NCBI GenBank assembly: GCA_026125865.1
Contig: JAHCKI010000011.1
Span: forward strand, 1-19,252
DNA: 19,252 nt
Reading direction: 5' to 3'
Source: Rhodospirillales bacterium
Lineage (GTDB): Bacteria > Pseudomonadota > Alphaproteobacteria > Rhodospirillales > Defluviicoccaceae
A program made the translations under genes and the position numbers. The stretch's first letter is position 1. Every line of letters begins with the position of its first letter. This document shows positions 7,295 to 14,427 of the stretch, one piece after another. The notes beneath the pieces were generated by a model. It was not told the DNA's origin and did not search any database. It was given only the letters and a program-made list of their open reading frames with translations.

Positions 7295-8296
7295 CTACTT
7301 CTGCAGGGCGAGCGCCGCTTCGTACAGTTGTTTACCGAGGTCGCCGGACTCCGCAAGATAGGCGTCGATCACCGGCTTGGCGCTGGCCTTCCACAGCTCG
7401 ATCTCTTCCGCTGTCGGACGATAGATGGTCATGCCGTTCTGTTCCGCCGCTTCGTACGCCTCTTTCTCGATACGGGCGATGTCGTCGCGCACGGTGACGT
7501 CGGCTTTGTCCGCGGCCGCTTGGATTATGGCCTTTTGTGCGTCGGGCAGGCTCTGCCAAAACGCCTCGTTGACCAGCACGATGAACTCGATGTCGGCGTT
7601 GTTGGTCACGGTTATATGATCCATGACGTCCCACAGCTTGCGGGCCTTGACGCCCGAGATACCGGTCATGCCGGCATCGACCGTGCCCCGCTGATAGGCC
7701 AGGTATTGCTCCGAACCGGCGGTAAGGGTCGGCACGCCGCCAACTGCCTCGACCCAACGGCCGAGGGTCTTACTGAACACCCGGACCTTCTTGCCCTCGA
7801 CGTCCGCCGGCGTCTTGAACGGCGCGCCCTTGCTCAGCATGATGGAACCGCCATAGGCCTGCCACCACAGCACGCGGCTACCGGTCTTGAGAATGGCTTC
7901 GTCGATGGGACCACGAATAGTGCTATCCTTGTTGGTGGCGGCGCGAACCAGCTCTTCCGTGTTCAGCAGGAACGGCTGGTAGAAGATATCCACGGCCGGT
8001 ATTTCACCGACGAAACGGGTCAGTGACGCGACGCCCATTTCGATCTGCCCGGACCCGACCGCCTGCGGCACTTCTTTGTCCTTGAAGAGTTGCGCCGAGT
8101 CGTAGATCTGAACTTCGATCTTGCCCTCGGACGCCTTTTCCACCTCGTCCTTGAACAGCACAAGGTTCTGGCCGAGATGGCTTTTCAGCGGAAGCTGCAG
8201 GGAAATGCGCAATGTGGTCTCGGCGGCCTTGACGGGCAGCGCGACACCCATGATCAGGATCAGGGCGGCGAAAAATGCGGCAGACAATCGTGGCAT
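7295..8296 (-). CDS. dctP: TRAP transporter periplasmic solute-binding protein, DctP family
   Basis: 333 residues including a signal peptide (MPRLSAAFFAALILIMGVALPVKA, cleavage expected near residue 24), then the mature opening TTLRISLQLPLKSHLGQN. Typical DctP features follow: FKDEVEKASEGKIEVQIYDSAQLFKDKEVPQAVGSGQIEMG, the KKVRVFSKTLGRWVEAVGGVP strand carrying the arginine that clamps the ligand carboxylate in this family, and the late WQSLPDAQKAIIQAAADKA helix. The frame opens further upstream (to 8443), but ATG 8296 is chosen because it starts the signal peptide and has AGGAGG about 10 bases before it. It leads the operon dctP-dctQ-dctM-lyase and captures a carboxylated solute in the periplasm. 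Ligand type within the carboxylates cannot be decided here. Confidence 0.92.
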   Translation of the reverse strand: MPRLSAAFFAALILIMGVALPVKAAETTLRISLQLPLKSHLGQNLVLFKDEVEKASEGKIEVQIYDSAQLFKDKEVPQAVGSGQIEMGVASLTRFVGEIPAVDIFYQPFLLNTEELVRAATNKDSTIRGPIDEAILKTGSRVLWWQAYGGSIMLSKGAPFKTPADVEGKKVRVFSKTLGRWVEAVGGVPTLTAGSEQYLAYQRGTVDAGMTGISGVKARKLWDVMDHITVTNNADIEFIVLVNEAFWQSLPDAQKAIIQAAADKADVTVRDDIARIEKEAYEAAEQNGMTIYRPTAEEIELWKASAKPVIDAYLAESGDLGKQLYEAALALQK

Positions 8297-8737
8297 GGTG
8301 ACGGTTTCCTCCTCTTCATTATTGCAAGCGCCGAATTGTTCCAGTTCGGTGCCCACTCTATCAATCGATTCTCTTCCGATGACACAGTAATTTGCGGTCC
8401 GCGCACTGGCAAGCCGCAGCCGCCACGGCTTGGTCGGGACCACCTTTTCGGAAATGCGGCTCCGTACGAGAAAGGATGAGTTTTTCGGTACGATCGACCC
8501 CCAACGGGCCCAACGGAATAGGGGATTGCGGTGCAGGTCGGTACCGACCTAAATTACGGCCACCCTCTCGGGCGCCGAGAGCAGCAACGCCGTGTGCGGT
8601 TCTCAGTCGCCGACAGCACGATGGATGGCACCGGGTCCCTCAGCATATCAAACCAAAAGCGCTCCCGCTAAGCGCATTTCTTATTCCGGAACAGACCCTT
8701 AGCAATTCTACAAAACACGGAAATTGGAGAACGAGAG
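8297..8737. promoter_or_regulatory. Divergent regulatory region between dctP and adk
   Basis: A 441-base stretch without a convincing gene; the open frame across 8392-8847 looks like chance. It holds a perfect 16-bp palindrome AGGTCGGTACCGACCT (8535-8550) and a 7-bp inverted repeat with a 3-base loop, CTCTCGG/CCGAGAG (8565-8581). It should contain the promoters of both the leftward TRAP operon and rightward adk. The adk ribosome site is GGAG shortly before ATG 8738. Confidence 0.5.
8384..8412 (-). promoter_or_regulatory. Possible promoter of the TRAP operon
   Basis: Minus strand: TTGCCA (8412-8407), a 17-base spacer, TACTGT (8389-8384), with a start near 8376 and about 80 bases of leader before dctP. 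The -10 match is only fair. The palindrome at 8535-8550 lies about 125 bases upstream of the -35, which would suit an activator or distal site better than a blocking repressor. Confidence 0.3.
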
Positions 8738-9382
8738 ATGAAGATTGTCCTTCTTGGAGCGCCGGGAGCCGGAAAGGGAACTGTCGCCAAGGCTTTGAAC
8801 AAGCTTACCGGCGCCGTTCAGATTTCGACGGGAGATATTTTGCGTAGCGAAGTGCGGGCGGAAAGTGATCTCGGCAAGATCGCCAAGGGGTACATGGATG
8901 CCGGCGACCTCGTGCCCGATGAACTGATCATGAGAATGATGGAGAAGCGGCTGCAGCAGCCGGACTGCGCGGCCGGGTTTATTCTGGACGGTTTTCCACG
9001 CACGATCGCACAAGCCACGGCGCTCGATGAGATGATGCCTGAATTGGGGATCGAGCTGGATTTTGCCGCGAACCTCGATGTTGCCAAGGAGGTCATTCTC
9101 GATCGCCTGACAACGCGGCGTACCTGCTCCAACCCCGATTGCCAAGCCATCTACAATGTCAAAAGCATGCCGACCAAAGTGGAAGGCATATGTGATAAGT
9201 GCGGAAGCCCGGTCGTACAAAGAGACGATGAAACAGAACAAGCAATAAGCAAGAGGCTGGACGTATACACCGAAAAAACAGTGCCTTTGATCTCCTATTA
9301 TGAGAAGGAAGGGAAGCTCTTAAACGTCCGCACCGCCTCCAGTAAGGCCTCAGCACAAGTGATATTCGAAAAGATAAGATAG
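8738..9382 (+). CDS. adk: Adenylate kinase with four-cysteine (zinc-type) LID
   Basis: 214 residues, the normal length of a long-form adenylate kinase; converts ATP + AMP to 2 ADP in the cytoplasm. It shows the P-loop GAPGAGKGT (8-16), the AMP-binding STGDILRSEV segment, FILDGFPRT, and the LID from RRTCSNPDCQ to CDKCGSPVVQRDDE with Cys in a C-x4-C ... C-x2-C pattern; such four-Cys LIDs bind Zn in characterised homologues. AISKRLDVYTEKT and LISYYEKEGKL are the usual closing motifs. In most alphaproteobacteria adk follows secY in the ribosomal protein operon, whereas here it stands alone between a TRAP operon and small hypothetical genes, so it may be a second or relocated copy. A hairpin at 9415-9450 follows 32 bases after its stop. 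Confidence 0.93.
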   Translation: MKIVLLGAPGAGKGTVAKALNKLTGAVQISTGDILRSEVRAESDLGKIAKGYMDAGDLVPDELIMRMMEKRLQQPDCAAGFILDGFPRTIAQATALDEMMPELGIELDFAANLDVAKEVILDRLTTRRTCSNPDCQAIYNVKSMPTKVEGICDKCGSPVVQRDDETEQAISKRLDVYTEKTVPLISYYEKEGKLLNVRTASSKASAQVIFEKIR

Positions 9383-9414
9383 AGCATTGATTGCAGAGTA
9401 AATTACACAGAAAA

Positions 9415-9450
9415 TTGGCGCGATCAGGTCGAATAGCCTGATCACGCCAA
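9415..9450. repeat. REP-like palindrome / probable terminator between convergent genes
   Basis: Arms TTGGCGCGATCAGG (9415-9428) and CCTGATCACGCCAA (9437-9450) pair over 14 bases with one mismatch around an 8-base loop. It lies between adk and the convergent small gene ending at 9454; read on the minus strand it is followed by TTTT, so it can end transcripts of that gene. Core GATCAGG and the flanking GCTCTA are shared with the palindromes at 15707-15822. Confidence 0.7.
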
Positions 9451-9453
9451 GCT

Positions 9454-9723
9454 CTAACTGCCGGAATTACGCTCTTCAGGGGCGGCGAAATCTTCGCTAA
9501 CGTCATTTTCGCTCATATCATTGGTACCGCCGCCGTTTTTTGTTTGGGCGTCATGCACCAGTACATTGGCGAGGCCGCGAAGATTTCCGGCGATCCGGTG
9601 CAGTTCCTTTGCCAGCTTGGTGTCGTCGATATCCAAGGAGTCGCTGACCAGGCTAATGGTCTGTGCGGCCCAAACAAGAAGCATCGGCCTCATATCCTTG
9701 GCGAATTTTTCCTTGTTTCCCAT
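9454..9723 (-). CDS. Small hypothetical protein, helical
   Basis: 89 residues, unrecognised. The first 60 residues are amphipathic and helix-prone (MGNKEKFAKDMRPMLLVWAA, then SLVSDSLDIDDTKLAKELHRIAGNLRGLANVLV), and the tail is Gly/Asn/Glu-rich and probably disordered (GGGTNDMSENDVSEDFAAPEERNSGS). No signal peptide. ATG 9723 is preferred over an in-frame TTG at 9801 because the latter would run back into the upstream gene; AAGGG lies about 12 bases before the ATG. It begins 34 bases after the Cys-rich gene on the same strand, so they may be co-transcribed, and the hairpin at 9415-9450 would terminate the pair. The phasin-like look of the helix is not enough for a function call. Confidence 0.55.
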   Translation of the reverse strand: MGNKEKFAKDMRPMLLVWAAQTISLVSDSLDIDDTKLAKELHRIAGNLRGLANVLVHDAQTKNGGGTNDMSENDVSEDFAAPEERNSGS

Positions 9724-9757
9724 TTTTCGTTCAGCCCTTAGTTCTGCCAAGACCGCG

Positions 9758-10051
9758 CTACGCGTTCGCTTTTGGCTGTTCGGCGATATACCGGCAGCCA
9801 AATATGTTGCGGGTCATGGGCGGCGCTTCCTCGCCGATCAACATCTGAACTCTGCTCGACCGACATTGTCCCCAGCGTTTGCCCAGGGGCCGCCAGTAGC
9901 GACAGGAAGCGCAGGTGTCGCTTGCCGGTTTCGTTTCCGATGTGCCGCGCGACCATGATTGGGCCAGGTCTGTTGACCCTGGGGGAAATTGGCGTTGCCG
10001 CGGAACACCGAGGGTACTGAATCGGTCCCCAATTGTGGAGCATGCCTCCAT
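9758..10051 (-). CDS. Small Cys4 protein, possible metal-binding domain
   Basis: 97 residues, family not recognised. Coding status is argued from the C-terminal half: DTCASCRYWRPLGKRWGQCR followed by TRNIFGCRYIAEQ. Cys47, Cys50, Cys63 and Cys86, with the aromatic and proline pattern around them, look like a small Zn- or Fe-binding knuckle of the kind found in short 'CxxC...GxCR...CG' proteins. The first 45 residues are polar and low in complexity. ATG 10051 has GGAAGAG about 5 bases upstream, which fixes the start; the frame itself continues upstream to 10495 but would then overlap the divergent regulator gene. It probably shares a transcript with the 89-residue gene downstream. Function unknown. 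Confidence 0.55.
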   Translation of the reverse strand: MEACSTIGDRFSTLGVPRQRQFPPGSTDLAQSWSRGTSETKPASDTCASCRYWRPLGKRWGQCRSSRVQMLIGEEAPPMTRNIFGCRYIAEQPKANA

Positions 10052-10372
10052 CGTCTCTTCCTTCCAGTCATTATCGATCCCAACGAACGCGCCGATTTTG
10101 AGGAGCGCCATACTTTTCGGTTGAAGTGTGGAAGGAACGCGGAGCGAGGAGGAGTTACTCACAGCAAGTCGCGGGTCAACTCGCTTGCGCGACTGACGCC
10201 CAACGCAACGGTAGGCTTGCCGTCGATGGTGATGACTGAGGGTATGCCGGCGTTCAGCGAAATTCCTTGAACGCGCCGTGGGTGTATCGCTGAAACTTGA
10301 CGTGAACGCGCCGGTATCGGAGGCTGTACCCTGCGCGTAACAGTCGAAAAAGAAGAGGGCGCGACGAAACTC
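10052..10372. other. Divergent intergenic region
   Basis: 321 bases between the leftward Cys4 gene and the rightward TolB-N/TPR gene. It should contain both promoters, but no box pair stands out. An open minus-strand frame ends at 10159 with the protein-like tail GIPSVITIDGKPTVALGVS; its start would overlap the regulator ATG, so it is not called as a gene. Confidence 0.35.
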
Positions 10373-12172
10373 ATGTCGGATTCGCACCCAAAGGGGAGCA
10401 AGGAAACGCCGGACACCTCGGAGATCCCGCCCGATCTGGTGCGGGCGGAGCTGCGCCGTATTCTCGCCAGCGAAGAATTCGTCGCATCGGTCCAACTCGG
10501 CAAATTCTTAAAGTATGTGGTCGAGGAAAAACTGGCCGGTCGCGACGGACTGCTCAAGGCTTACACCATCGCCACCAACGTGTTCGGTCGCGATGAATCG
10601 TTCGATCCGCAGATCGACTCGATCGTCCGCGTCGAAGGCAGCCGGCTGCGACAACGCTTGATGCAGTATTACGGCGGCGTGGGTCGCGACAACCCCGTTC
10701 GCATTTCCATCCCCAGAGGGACCTACGTTCCTGTGTTCGAACGGATGCAACCGAACGCCATCGGGGAAAAGCCACATCGGGAGGCACCCCGGCGTGGTCG
10801 AGCGGCGTCCTGGTGCAGGGTTGGGATGATCGCCGCAATCGTTGTTGCCGGACTCGCGGTCGGGCTCTTCTTTTGGAAAGACTTTTGGGAAGACGACGCC
10901 GAAGCGGCATTTGCAACGTCATCGGGTTTAGCGGAACAGGCCTATCATCTGCCGTCGGGACCGTCGATCGCAGTACTTCCCTTTACCAACCTGAGTGGTG
11001 ATCCACAGCAGGACTACTTCGGGATTGGGTTGAGCGATCAGATCATCGCCGACCTGACCCGGTTTGGTGAGATCGAAGTCATTTCCCAATTCACGACCCA
11101 TCGCTTCGCGGAATCGCAAAATGATCCCATCAAGATTGGAGAGAGGCTTGACGTTGGATATCTATTGAAGGGTAGTGCATTAATATCTGGCGACAAAATA
11201 CGGGTGACGGCCAAACTCATTAATATCAACAAAAACACAATAATTTGGTCGGAGGAGTATGAGCGCCGATCAACGGTTGCGAATATTTTAGATATCCAAG
11301 ACGATATTACAGAACGCATCATTTTCGACATAGCACCAGTTTATGGCGAAATATATCGAGACATCGTGAATGTCATAAAAAGGCAGGACACCAACAGCTT
11401 CGACGCCTATCGCTGTGTCCTGTATTCGTACTATGCCAACGACATCAATTCTCCCGAGGTTCACCTCCGGGCTCGCCAATGCCTTGAGGCGGCGATTGTC
11501 AACGATCCTTACTACAGCGAGGCTTGGTCCAGTCTCGCGGGGGAATACCTGGACGAATACCGTTTTGGTTTCAACGTGAAAGAAAATGAATCTGAAGTCG
11601 AACAAAAGTCGTTCGATGCGGCGCGCCGTGCCGTTGAACTCGATCCGCAAAGCGCCCCTGCTTTTCACGCTTTAAGCGTCGCTCATTTTTTTCGAGGCGA
11701 AATGGATCTTTTCGAGTGGTTTGCCGAGATGGCCCTCAGCCTCAACCCCAACAATGCCGGCATTCTGGCTTCGATCGGCTTGAAGCTGACGATATTGGAT
11801 AGGTGGGAGCGAGGCCTCGCCTTAGTGAACAAGGCCATCATGCTCAGTCCCGTTCACCCTAAATGGTTTGGGTTTTCTTTGTGGCTAAGTAGTTACAAAA
11901 ATAAAAACTATGAGAAAGCGCTGCTGGAAATGAAAAAAATGATGATGCCGGATTTTTATTACTCTCATGTTTTTCAGGCAATGACCTATGGTCAACTGGG
12001 TGATATGGACAACGCCCGGGTATCGGTCGCAAGAATACTTAAATTACAGCCTGACTACCCTGATACCGCCGTCAACATGTTCCGCCGTCTCCACTTTTCC
12101 GAGGAAACGATCGAGCAGTTCGTTGACGGACTGCACAAGGCCGGCCTGAACATTGCTGAACCGTCGACGTGA
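10373..12172 (+). CDS. Membrane-anchored regulator-like protein: predicted winged helix, TM, TolB-N domain, TPR repeats
   Basis: 599 residues. Residues 22-123 match the N-terminal domain of many alphaproteobacterial 'adenylate cyclase-like' or TolB-N proteins (ILASEEF..S..LGKFLKYVVEEKLAGR, VFGRDESFDPQIDSIVRVEGSRLRQRL, ISIPRGTYVPVF); the RLRQRL helix followed by a PRGTYVPVF hairpin suggests a winged-helix DNA-binding fold, as in CadC/ToxR. One membrane helix is at about 151-168. Residues 197-320 are a TolB N-terminal-type domain (IAVLPFTNLSGDPQQDYFGIGLSDQI, then LLKGSALISGDKIRVTAKLI). The remainder, about 340-590, is TPR-like (AWSSLAGEYL, SAPAFHALSVAHFFRGEMDL, NAGILASIGLKLTI, MTYGQLGDMDNARV). 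No cyclase catalytic domain is present. It is likely a one-component inner-membrane regulator sensing through its periplasmic part. Bases 11161-11280 have only 51/120 G+C, well below the rest. Confidence 0.75.
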   Translation: MSDSHPKGSKETPDTSEIPPDLVRAELRRILASEEFVASVQLGKFLKYVVEEKLAGRDGLLKAYTIATNVFGRDESFDPQIDSIVRVEGSRLRQRLMQYYGGVGRDNPVRISIPRGTYVPVFERMQPNAIGEKPHREAPRRGRAASWCRVGMIAAIVVAGLAVGLFFWKDFWEDDAEAAFATSSGLAEQAYHLPSGPSIAVLPFTNLSGDPQQDYFGIGLSDQIIADLTRFGEIEVISQFTTHRFAESQNDPIKIGERLDVGYLLKGSALISGDKIRVTAKLININKNTIIWSEEYERRSTVANILDIQDDITERIIFDIAPVYGEIYRDIVNVIKRQDTNSFDAYRCVLYSYYANDINSPEVHLRARQCLEAAIVNDPYYSEAWSSLAGEYLDEYRFGFNVKENESEVEQKSFDAARRAVELDPQSAPAFHALSVAHFFRGEMDLFEWFAEMALSLNPNNAGILASIGLKLTILDRWERGLALVNKAIMLSPVHPKWFGFSLWLSSYKNKNYEKALLEMKKMMMPDFYYSHVFQAMTYGQLGDMDNARVSVARILKLQPDYPDTAVNMFRRLHFSEETIEQFVDGLHKAGLNIAEPST

Positions 12173-12193
12173 CCACGACTGTTCGATGATACG

Positions 12194-12796
12194 ATGACGG
12201 CCGTGATCTTCGACGTCGGCGGCGTGCTGATCCAATGGGATCCGCGCCATCTCTACCGCCGGTTGTTCAATGGCGATGACGCCGCCATGGAGCGCTTCCT
12301 CACCCATGTTTGTTCCATGACATGGAACCTGATGCAGGATGCCGGGCGGCCCTTCGCCGACGGAGTCGCGCAGTTGTCAGCACGCTTTCCCGAGCATGCC
12401 TCTCTGATCGAGGCGTTCGATAGCCATTGGCAGGAAATGGTGCCGGATGTCATCGACGAAACCGTGGAGATCGCCCGTGCTCTTCACGATCGGGGTGTGC
12501 CGCTGTTCGCGCTGACCAACTTTTCAACGGAGAAGTTTCCGCTGGTCCGCCGTCGCTTTGATGTGTTCGATCTATTCGAGGGCATTGTCGTTTCGGGCGA
12601 GATCGGGGTGGTCAAACCGGATCGCGCCATCTATCTCCACTTGCTCGAGCGCTTTGGGCTCGCCGCCGCCGACTGCTTGTTCATCGACGATTCACCCTTC
12701 AACGTGCTGGGCGCCGAGGCCGTCGGCATGGCGGCCATTCGCTATACGTCACCGGCGCAACTCCGCGAAGAACTCGCCTCCCGCTCGCTGATATAG
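12194..12796 (+). CDS. HAD-superfamily hydrolase, YihX/haloacid dehalogenase-like phosphatase
   Basis: 200 residues, cytoplasmic. All four HAD motifs are visible: I FDVGGVLIQWD with nucleophile Asp7; II ALTNFS (Thr); III GVVKPDRAIY (Lys); IV LFIDDSPFNV (DD). The helical cap between motifs I and II (about 15-85) is subclass IA. Position D+2, usually the acid/base Asp of phosphatases, is Gly here, as in YihX-type sugar phosphatases (DLGNV) and unlike classical DxD members. It probably hydrolyses a small phosphorylated metabolite; the substrate is unknown. It starts 21 bases after the regulator gene on the same strand, so read-through is possible, though a functional link is only guessed. No strong ribosome site is seen before ATG 12194, but motif I fixes the N-terminus. 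Confidence 0.85.
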   Translation: MTAVIFDVGGVLIQWDPRHLYRRLFNGDDAAMERFLTHVCSMTWNLMQDAGRPFADGVAQLSARFPEHASLIEAFDSHWQEMVPDVIDETVEIARALHDRGVPLFALTNFSTEKFPLVRRRFDVFDLFEGIVVSGEIGVVKPDRAIYLHLLERFGLAAADCLFIDDSPFNVLGAEAVGMAAIRYTSPAQLREELASRSLI

Positions 12797-12912
12797 CGGG
12801 AGACCTTGACCACAACGCTCGCGACCGGACAACATGCGACCGTTGGCCAATAGGCTGGGAACGCTTGGCCCGGTTTCGCCAATGAGCAGCGTAACGAGGA
12901 GTGGAGGTTTAA

Positions 12913-13509
12913 ATGATCGAGATGGGACGACGCGCCATACTGGTGGCGGTCATGGTATGGCTGACGGCGACGCACCCTGTCCGCGCCGACGAAATCAAGG
13001 ACGCGATCCAGGAAGCCATCGACGCCTATGAAGCGGGTGACTACTCGGCGGCCGCCGGTCAGCTCGACTACGCCGCCCAACTCGTTCGCCAGCTCAAGGG
13101 GGGGCAAATTCAGGAGTTTCTGCCAAAACCGCTGGATGGATGGACCGCCGAGGAGTCGAGTTCCAACGCCATGGCCGGTTCTTTGTTCGGCGGCGGCGTA
13201 ACGGCGTCCCGCGACTATAGACGGGGCGACAGCTCGGTATCGATCACCATCACAGGCGATTCGCCCATACTTCAGGGCATGCTGATGATGTTCACCAACC
13301 CGGCCATCGCGGCGCAGGGAGGCGCGCGCTTCCAGAAGATCAATGGTCATAAGGCGATGGTGAAGACGGAAGCGGGCGACCGCGGCGAAATCACGATCGT
13401 GATCGGCCAGCGCTATCTGGTTCAGATCGAGGGCCGAAATGTGAGCAAGGAAGAACTCATCGCCTACGCCGAGGCCGTCGATCTCGATGCTTTGGCGGCG
13501 CTGCAGTAG
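12913..13509 (+). CDS. Small exported hypothetical protein
   Basis: 198 residues. The N-terminus MIEMGRRAILVAVMVWLTATHPVRADE is a clear Sec signal peptide with cleavage expected after the Ala of VRA. The next 40 residues (IKDAIQEAIDAYEAGDYSAAAGQLDYAAQLVRQLK) read as one TPR-like helix pair. The rest is beta-rich and begins FLPKPLDGWTAEESSSNAMAG, with SLFGGGVTASRDYRRGDSSVSITITG and MVKTEAGDRGEITIVIGQRYLVQIEG. This plan (signal, TPR-like helices, 'P.gW' beta domain) recurs in proteobacterial periplasmic proteins of unknown function. GGAGG lies 6 bases before ATG 12913. It converges on folD with only 25 bases between. Function not assigned. Confidence 0.8.
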   Translation: MIEMGRRAILVAVMVWLTATHPVRADEIKDAIQEAIDAYEAGDYSAAAGQLDYAAQLVRQLKGGQIQEFLPKPLDGWTAEESSSNAMAGSLFGGGVTASRDYRRGDSSVSITITGDSPILQGMLMMFTNPAIAAQGGARFQKINGHKAMVKTEAGDRGEITIVIGQRYLVQIEGRNVSKEELIAYAEAVDLDALAALQ

Positions 13510-13534
13510 TGCAGCGGTGCAGTCGGCCGCTACC

Positions 13535-14425
13535 TCACACCTTCGGGTCGTCGAAGCCGTGCTGGCGGCAGAAGGCGATGAGCGTGCTGCGCAGAAGGCA
13601 CGCCACCGTCATCGGCCCGACGCCGCCGGGCACCGGGCTGATGGCGCCCGCCACGTCGAGGGCTTCGTCGAACGCCACGTCGCCGACGAGCCGGTTCTTG
13701 CCCCCCTCCGTCGGAACCCGGTTGATGCCGACATCGATGACGATGGCGCCGGGTTTGATCCAGGTGCCTCTGACGAAACGGGGCCGCCCGACGGCGGCGA
13801 CGAGGATGTCGGCCTGCCGGCACTCACCGGCCAGATCGTCGGTTTTGGAGTGGGCGATGGTGACCGTGCAGTTCTCGGCCAGGAGCAATTGCGCCATTGG
13901 CTTGCCGACGATGTTGGAGCGGCCGAGCACCAGCGCCTTGTAACCGGCAAGGTCCGGTGTCCGCCGCTTGATCATGATCAGGCAGCCGACTGGTGTGCAC
14001 GGCACCATGGCGCCGGCGGCGCCCACCGCCAGCCGCCCGGCGTTGAGAATGTGGAACCCATCCACATCCTTGACCGGATCGATGGTCTCCAAGACCTTTT
14101 CGGTGCTGATATGATCGGGCAACGGCAATTGGACGAGGATGCCGTTGACGCGATAATCGCGATTGAGGCCGTGAATGAGGGTGAGGAGTTCTTCCTCGCG
14201 CACGTCCGCCGGTAGGCGATGGGGGAAGGACGCGATGCCCGCTTCCTCGCATTGCTCATTCTTGTTGCGGACATAGATGGCGCTCGCCGGATCATCGCCG
14301 ACGAGAACGACCGCCAAGCCGGGCGTCAGATGGTGCTGATCGTGAAGCTGGTATACTTCCTCGCGCACGGCACGCCGTAGTTCCTTGGCGATGGCCTTGC
14401 CGTCGATGATTTCCGCCCGCGCCAC
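13535..14425 (-). CDS. folD: Bifunctional methylenetetrahydrofolate dehydrogenase/cyclohydrolase
   Basis: 296 residues, normal for FolD. It interconverts 5,10-methylene-, 5,10-methenyl- and 10-formyl-tetrahydrofolate in the cytoplasm, using NADP. Catalytic residues of the family are in place: Lys55 in SAIYVRNK, Gln99 in GILVQLPLP and Asp122 in KDVDGFH. The nucleotide site is LGRSNIVGKPMAQLL (167-181), and VIDVGINR plus GDVAFDEAL and SPVPGGVGPMTVACLL are also family signatures. The start is GTG 14425; AGGAG lies just upstream within the end of yggU, whose stop is two bases away, so the two are translationally linked in the yggT-yggU-folD operon. Confidence 0.97.
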   Translation of the reverse strand: MARAEIIDGKAIAKELRRAVREEVYQLHDQHHLTPGLAVVLVGDDPASAIYVRNKNEQCEEAGIASFPHRLPADVREEELLTLIHGLNRDYRVNGILVQLPLPDHISTEKVLETIDPVKDVDGFHILNAGRLAVGAAGAMVPCTPVGCLIMIKRRTPDLAGYKALVLGRSNIVGKPMAQLLLAENCTVTIAHSKTDDLAGECRQADILVAAVGRPRFVRGTWIKPGAIVIDVGINRVPTEGGKNRLVGDVAFDEALDVAGAISPVPGGVGPMTVACLLRSTLIAFCRQHGFDDPKV

Positions 14426-14427
14426 TC

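Noticed and set aside
8392..8847. 151-residue plus-strand open frame overlapping the adk start
   Set aside because: Overlaps adk in another frame and has no recognisable motif; treated as regulatory DNA.
10159..10374. Minus-strand frame ending GIPSVITIDGKPTVALGVS, resembling the end of a thioredoxin/DsbA-like protein
   Set aside because: The tail is suggestive, but there is no ribosome site, no CxxC, and the start would coincide with the regulator ATG on the other strand. Could be a decayed fragment; a tblastn of the tail would decide.
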